A DNA stretch of 11,244 nucleotides from Planctomycetota bacterium (GTDB taxonomy: Bacteria > Planctomycetota > PUPC01): positions 1 through 11,244 of the forward strand of contig PWKM01000055.1 of NCBI GenBank assembly GCA_003559755.1, given 5' to 3'. The position numbers were made by a program, and so were the translations under genes. Positions 8,035 through 11,244 of this stretch are shown here, one piece after another. Position 1 is the first letter of the stretch, and every line of letters starts with the position of its first letter. The notes under the pieces were generated by a model. That model worked only from the letters and a program-made list of their open reading frames with translations. It did no database searches and was not told the origin of the DNA.

Positions 8035-8114
8035 GGTGAGGGGCGGCTGTGGTCAATCCGCGGCACGGTCATCCCCGGCCGTGGTTCATTGAATCACGGG
8101 CTGGAAGCCCATGC
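8009..8114. repeat. About 105-bp direct duplication, copy 1
   Basis: Aligns to 8126-8232 with an offset of 117-118 bp, one 1-nt indel and scattered substitutions. Shared landmarks are CCGCG.AGCG, GGGTGAG.GGCGGCTG, CAATCCG.GGCACGG and the whole of TGAATCACGGGCTGGAAGCC. The hairpin element at 8060-8117 lies inside it. Confidence 0.8.
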
Positions 8115-8117
8115 AAT
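8060..8117. repeat. Hairpin element A (decayed copy)
   Basis: Two stem-loops, CACGGTCA/CGGCCGTG and CACGGGCT/AGCCCATG, joined by GTTCATTGAAT. Each arm carries substitutions relative to element B, and the outer inverted ends are lost (GCGGCACGG against CCATGCAAT). Confidence 0.65.
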
Positions 8118-8125
8118 AACAGGTA

Positions 8126-8232
8126 GGGAGGGATTGTCCGCGGAGCGAACGGGTGAGAGGCGGCTGGAACCAATCCGTGGCACGGCCATCCCTGGCCGTG
8201 GTTCTAATGAATCACGGGCTGGAAGCCCGTGC
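8126..8232. repeat. About 105-bp direct duplication, copy 2
   Basis: Second copy of 8009-8114. The GC palindrome of copy 1 (CGGCCGC-GAA-GCGGCCG) is degraded here to CCGCGGAGCGAAC, while the hairpin arms are better preserved than in copy 1. Confidence 0.8.
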
Positions 8233-8235
8233 CAC
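8177..8235. repeat. Hairpin element B (intact)
   Basis: Two perfect 8-bp stems, CACGGCCA-TCCC-TGGCCGTG (8181-8200) and CACGGGCT-GGA-AGCCCGTG (8213-8231). The unit is bounded by the 9-bp inverted ends GTGGCACGG (8177-8185) and CCGTGCCAC (8227-8235). The same plan recurs inside the methyltransferase gene at 10876-10960. Confidence 0.85.
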
Positions 8236-8237
8236 CA

Positions 8238-8261
8238 TAAAAGAGCCGGGTTTGTGCCCGG
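8238..8261 (-). terminator. Possible intrinsic terminator after the methyltransferase/membrane-protein pair
   Basis: On the minus strand CCGGG-CACAAA-CCCGG is followed by CTCTTTTAT. The stem has only 5 bp and the U-tract is short, so this is a weak candidate, about 100 bp after the stop at 8361. Confidence 0.35.
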
Positions 8262-8360
8262 AGTTTCCCCGCCGGCACTGGTCGTTTTTTCTTCGGTTCT
8301 TTGTCGCCCTTGGGGGCGTGGCCCTGCGGGGAGCCGGCAGGGCGCGGAACACTGTGTGGC

Positions 8361-8983
8361 TTACGATTCATCGTTTTTCTGTTGCGTCAGCTTCCATATC
8401 TCTGGTACTTGCATGCACCTCACTTCGTCTGGTTGATCCCCGCCCTCACTGGTATCGGTTTTCTCGTGCGGCTCAAGCACCTTGAGAAGCCGTGTTCGTT
8501 TCAGAACCTTGCCCTTCTGCACGTGATACCCTTCAAAAAAGCCTCGGCCTTCTTGCTGGCGCGAATTGTCATTCCCTCCCACTCGATGATAAGGGAAGTC
8601 GCCAACAAGTTTGTTCGCCACGTCCCGGGCTTCTTTGTTCCAGAAGAGAGATTCCCAGAGATCGTGAGGAGGCCATGAGGAGGAGACAGTTCGAACCTGT
8701 TCTCGTCTTTGTCGGCCCTAAACTCGCCGTTCTTCTGCTGATTGTAGTGTCGATAAATGCCAGAAATTGAGCGAATCGCGGATCGCCATTTCCACCATCC
8801 CAAAAACGCGGCCAAAATCGTCAGAAAGGAGGCAACTGCGTCCAGAATCGTCAGAAGGGTGGCAAGACCGGTAAGGACATCATGCACCGGGGCGAGACCA
8901 CCCGCCCAATAGAGAGCAAGGACAACAAACATTCCCCCAATAGCGCCGCCGCCCACCTTCGCCCACAGAGCCCGCTCACGCAT
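8361..8983 (-). pseudogene. Two-TM membrane protein gene, frameshifted by an 11-bp tandem duplication
   Basis: Starts at ATG 8983, with AGGAGG 6 nt upstream and an 8-nt overlap with the methyltransferase stop (ATGCGTGA), which suggests translational coupling. Two hydrophobic helices (about 12-32 and 38-62) precede a basic patch (WWKWR) and a soluble tail. The uninterrupted frame ends at 8501 (160 aa). However, 8665-8686 holds two near-identical 11-mers. With one removed, residues LSPPH join directly to DLWESLFWNKEARD and the frame stays open about 100 codons to TAA 8361, giving 203 aa. The alternative frame after the repeat is about 55 codons. GC3 does not separate the two tails (roughly 58% and 63% by eye). 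The lesion may be a real mutation, a slippery switch or an assembly error. I do not recognise the family; the neighbour suggests a restriction or defence accessory role, as an inference only. Confidence 0.6.
8665..8686. repeat. 11-bp tandem duplication at the frameshift
   Basis: On the plus strand TGAGGAGGCCA (8665-8675) is followed by TGAGGAGGAGA (8676-8686); the first 8 bases are identical. A change of one unit shifts the minus-strand reading frame. Confidence 0.8.
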
Positions 8984-11244
8984 TGTCCGCCTCCTCCACG
9001 ATTGCGATCTCATCGTCCGTCAGGCCGTACAACTCGTACACCAGCGCGTCGATCCGGCGGTCCGTGGCATCGATCTGGCGCTGGAGTAGTTTGCGGTCAC
9101 GTTCTCGTTCGGCGGCGCGAAATTGCCGCTGCAGCTCGATCATTGCCTCGACCAATCCGACCATACGGTCGTGCTGTTTTTTCTCTTTCGTGTCTGAATG
9201 GTCGATCGTGCGAATGGGAAGCTGTTCCAGGAACTGGGTGAAATATCGGAAGAAGCCGCCACGCAGATTGGTGCTGACACTTTTCAGGTAGAGGTCAAGC
9301 AGGCGGCTGTTGAGAAGCCCCAGGACATACTTCACCGATTCCCTGGCGGATTCTTTCAGCACAATTCCGTAGCCGCTGGTGAAGGCGTATTGACCGTCTT
9401 CGTCCAGAGCAAAAGAGGCCCTGTCCGCGATGTCAGGCACCAGTATTTTTGGAGAAAGCATCAGGTCTAGATTTTGCGCTCTACCGTACTGATACCACAT
9501 CTTACCCCTGAATCGACCTCGTTCCCGTCTCTGAAGTTCGGCCTTGTTTTCAAGAAGGTAGCTGTGGGCCTTCGGGGACTGTTGCTTAAGTTCGGATTCG
9601 GATAATAATGCCGCCTGGCCTTCCACAACGCGATATGGGAAGACCACCACTTGACCTGAATCCCCAATTGCAAATCGTTTGATGTCTCGGCCCCGCAAGA
9701 AACAAATAACTGTGTCTGTTTCGAGGACTACTTCCTGCTTCAGTTGTTTCGAATCGGCCGTTATGTGGTTTCCGTGTTCCGACAATTTCTGCAATACATA
9801 CACATTATTTGCGCTTGTGCGAATGCCCTGTGCTATGCGCTGTGCTATGTCCCCGAGTTTCACGGGCATCTCGCCGAGACGTTGCAGCAAGGGGGCGGCC
9901 CTGCTCATCGTGAAGTTCCATTCCGCTGACGTGATATTCTCAGCGGGCACCACGCCATTGTCCGTCATTTTATCTGGCGGCTTGGAATGGTCATCATAAC
10001 GTTCTTTGGCCTCACTTACCGTCGGAGAGTTCGGCCCTTCGTTGTCCCCGGGTGCGTTCGGTGGGTTCGTATCCTCGGTCCCAGAACCGCCGTTGTTCCG
10101 TTCCGTTCGCCAGGCGAGCAGGTCATTCACTTTGACGTACCGGCATTCATCCGCACCGCCCTTGTCGAGGAACAACAGGCACGTATAGGTGGTCGCTCCA
10201 TCAAAAACTTGTGCATCGCCGAAATGAACGACGTGCGACAGGTGGCGGCCGTCGGCGATGATTTCCCGAATGGCTTCGCCATATTGGGCGTTCATGAACT
10301 TGTGCGGGCAGATGATTCCCAGTCGGCCCTGCGAATTCGCGAGCTTCAGACCCTGCTCGATAAAGACGACGTAGATGTCGTAGTTACCGGCTTTCGCCGA
10401 CCGAAAGACCTCTTTGTAAATCTCGACTTCCGTGGCCGCCCATTGCTTCATCGCTTGGATTCGCACATACGGCGGATTTCCGATGACGGCGTCGAAGCCG
10501 CGTCGGTTTTCGGGGGTGCTGCCGCCGAGGATGTCGGGGAACTCGGCCTCCCAGTCGAACGGGTTGACGCGGCGGAGTTCGTCCGGGTCGATGGTCCCGT
10601 CGAGCCGGTCGGCGAAGTAGTCGGGCCCGATGAGCGAGTTTCCGCACTTGATGTTGTCGCTCAGGTTGGGGAGTGCCCGCTCTCGGAAGAGCTGCATCTG
10701 GCGGCCGAGTGTGTCGGCGGTCTCGCCCTCGAGCACCTTGAGCAGCAAGCTGAGCTTGGTGACCTCGACCGCCTGGGGGTCGATATCGACGCCGTAGATG
10801 TGGTCGGTGAGGATACGCTTTCGCTCGGCGGTCGTGAGCCGCCATTCAAACCGTGCGCCGTCGTCAGTGGTGGTGGTGGCACGGCCATCCTGGCCGTGTG
10901 TTGTGTCAGGGGCATCCTGCCCCTGATCTCCTTGTTCCACGGGCTGGAAGCCCGTGCCACGGGAAGCGTCGCCGCGGCGGTCTGTGTCATGGGAGAAGCT
11001 GGCATCGCGAGAACCGCTCTTTCTCACCCGGTACACCTTCTTTTTGTGCTTCTCCGGGTCGTTCGCGGTGTACCAGTCGAGGTAGTGGTCGAGCAGGTGC
11101 TGGTATGCGCCGAGCAGGAACGAGCCGGACCCGCAGGCGGGGTCGAGCACGCGGAAGCCCTTGAGCTTGCGCGGGCTCTTGCCCTCGATGAGCTCGCCGA
11201 CGGTGTGCTCGACGATGTAGTCCACGATGTACCTGGGCGTGTAG
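8976..11244 (-). CDS. Eco57I-type N6-adenine DNA methyltransferase (type IIG R-M like), 5' partial
   Basis: The frame is open from the right edge; before GTG 11225 it reads YTPRYI, the family's motif X (YYTPxxIV), so the true start is outside the window. Numbering from GTG 11225: motif I DPACGSGSF (28-36), GVDIDPQAVEVTKLSLL (145-161), motif IV NPPYVRIQAM (250-259). The order X-I-IV-TRD is that of gamma-class m6A methyltransferases using S-adenosylmethionine. IAQGIRTSANNVYVL (464-478) opens a TaqI-like target-recognition region ending near FTQFLEQLPI (662-671). A charged coiled coil (about 684-728) and ELYGLTDDEIAIVEE (731-745) close the protein. Residues about 68-124 are a repeat-derived linker and 376-428 a Pro/Gly/Asp-rich linker; both are atypical. 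Whether a PD-(D/E)xK nuclease precedes the visible part (type IIG), or the enzyme acts alone or in a larger defence system, cannot be seen. The last codons overlap the membrane-protein gene. Confidence 0.92.
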   Translation of the reverse strand, partial: YTPRYIVDYIVEHTVGELIEGKSPRKLKGFRVLDPACGSGSFLLGAYQHLLDHYLDWYTANDPEKHKKKVYRVRKSGSRDASFSHDTDRRGDASRGTGFQPVEQGDQGQDAPDTTHGQDGRATTTTDDGARFEWRLTTAERKRILTDHIYGVDIDPQAVEVTKLSLLLKVLEGETADTLGRQMQLFRERALPNLSDNIKCGNSLIGPDYFADRLDGTIDPDELRRVNPFDWEAEFPDILGGSTPENRRGFDAVIGNPPYVRIQAMKQWAATEVEIYKEVFRSAKAGNYDIYVVFIEQGLKLANSQGRLGIICPHKFMNAQYGEAIREIIADGRHLSHVVHFGDAQVFDGATTYTCLLFLDKGGADECRYVKVNDLLAWRTERNNGGSGTEDTNPPNAPGDNEGPNSPTVSEAKERYDDHSKPPDKMTDNGVVPAENITSAEWNFTMSRAAPLLQRLGEMPVKLGDIAQRIAQGIRTSANNVYVLQKLSEHGNHITADSKQLKQEVVLETDTVICFLRGRDIKRFAIGDSGQVVVFPYRVVEGQAALLSESELKQQSPKAHSYLLENKAELQRRERGRFRGKMWYQYGRAQNLDLMLSPKILVPDIADRASFALDEDGQYAFTSGYGIVLKESARESVKYVLGLLNSRLLDLYLKSVSTNLRGGFFRYFTQFLEQLPIRTIDHSDTKEKKQHDRMVGLVEAMIELQRQFRAAERERDRKLLQRQIDATDRRIDALVYELYGLTDDEIAIVEEADNA
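8990..8995 (-). promoter_or_regulatory. Shine-Dalgarno site inside the methyltransferase 3' end
   Basis: AGGAGG lies 6 nt before ATG 8983, within the last codons of the methyltransferase. It fixes the downstream start at 8983, not at the in-frame Met at 9013. Confidence 0.75.
10876..10960. repeat. Hairpin element C, inserted in frame in the methyltransferase gene
   Basis: Bounded by GTGGCACGG (10876-10884) and CCGTGCCAC (10952-10960), the same 9-bp inverted ends as element B. It holds three perfect 8-bp stems with 3-nt loops: CACGGCCA-TCC-TGGCCGTG (10880-10898), CAGGGGCA-TCC-TGCCCCTG (10907-10925) and CACGGGCT-GGA-AGCCCGTG (10938-10956). On the coding strand these read GTGFQPV, QGQDAPDT and HGQDGRAT, with no stop codon. 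The middle hairpin is absent from elements A and B. Confidence 0.88.

Larger units (their letters stand above)
7387..8360. other. Repeat-rich intergenic region without a convincing gene
   Basis: Open frames here are short, overlap each other on both strands and translate the repeats themselves (for example NHGLEARAT on the plus strand), with no family signature. The stretch 7690-7960, which contains an A5/T5 inverted pair around 7778-7795, has no recognisable gene. It may be another dispersed repeat, but only one copy is present here. Repeats that can be demonstrated are listed separately. Confidence 0.7.

Noticed and set aside
7531..8235. CRISPR array
   Set aside because: The repeats have unequal lengths and irregular spacing, are diverged, and have no nearby cas gene.
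8321..8343. GCCCTGC/GCAGGGC stem as terminator
   Set aside because: A 7-bp stem with a 9-nt loop, but no U-run follows on either strand.
7897..8485. Plus-strand frames over the duplicated hairpin region
   Set aside because: The peptide (for example NHGLEARAT twice) is only a translation of the repeats.
9011..9013. In-frame Met at 9013 as the start of the two-TM gene
   Set aside because: It lacks a good SD at the right spacing and would add ten basic residues deep in the methyltransferase. ATG 8983 has AGGAGG 6 nt upstream.
9832..9854. CTGTGCTATG direct repeat in the methyltransferase
   Set aside because: It encodes IAQRIAQG, the conserved start of the TaqI-like recognition region, so coding constraint explains it.
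11223..11225. GTG 11225 as the methyltransferase start
   Set aside because: The frame continues upstream as YTPRYI, the conserved motif X, so the GTG is an internal Val codon and the gene is cut by the window edge.

Overview
The window looks like a chromosomal piece of a planctomycete, possibly a Phycisphaerae/Sedimentisphaerales-type lineage. This is an inference from three things: GC-rich DNA; a giant membrane protein of the DUF6785/DUF6784 type; and interspersed hairpin repeats that translate to peptides such as GTGFQPV and DGRAT when they fall inside genes. All recognised genes lie on the minus strand, so they are described in transcription order from the right end to the left.

Right block (11244 to 8361). 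A gamma-class N6-adenine DNA methyltransferase of the Eco57I type, with a TaqI-like target-recognition region, enters from beyond the right edge; its N-terminus is missing. Its last 8 bases overlap the start of a small two-TM membrane protein that has a strong Shine-Dalgarno site. That second gene appears frameshifted by an 11-bp tandem duplication: removing one copy restores a 203-residue protein. The methyltransferase carries an in-frame copy of the hairpin repeat found in the intergenic region.

Middle (8360 to 7387). About 970 bp without a convincing gene, full of repeats: a diverged direct duplication of about 105 bp, two more hairpin elements, a 9-bp-stem palindrome, a 34-bp repeat and a decamer triplet.

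trpS (7383 to 6403). A tryptophanyl-tRNA synthetase with intact HIGH-like and KMSKS signatures and a four-cysteine pattern like the [4Fe-4S] site of Thermotoga maritima TrpRS.

Left block (6321 to 1). A good sigma70-like promoter (TTGAAA-16-TATAAT) sits between trpS and a two-gene operon. The first gene encodes an 1132-residue DUF6785/DUF6784-like multi-TM protein with a soluble insertion of about 490 residues, predicted extracytoplasmic. The second encodes a secreted protein with an M28-aminopeptidase-like fold (at least 928 residues, running off the left edge) in which nearly every metal ligand and the catalytic Glu are replaced. Both proteins contain copies of the same helical-hairpin module of about 38 residues (22/39 identical in the best pair), predicted in the same extracytoplasmic compartment. 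This pairing of a transporter-like membrane protein with a pseudo-peptidase through a common module is the best candidate here for an undescribed system. Its function is unknown.
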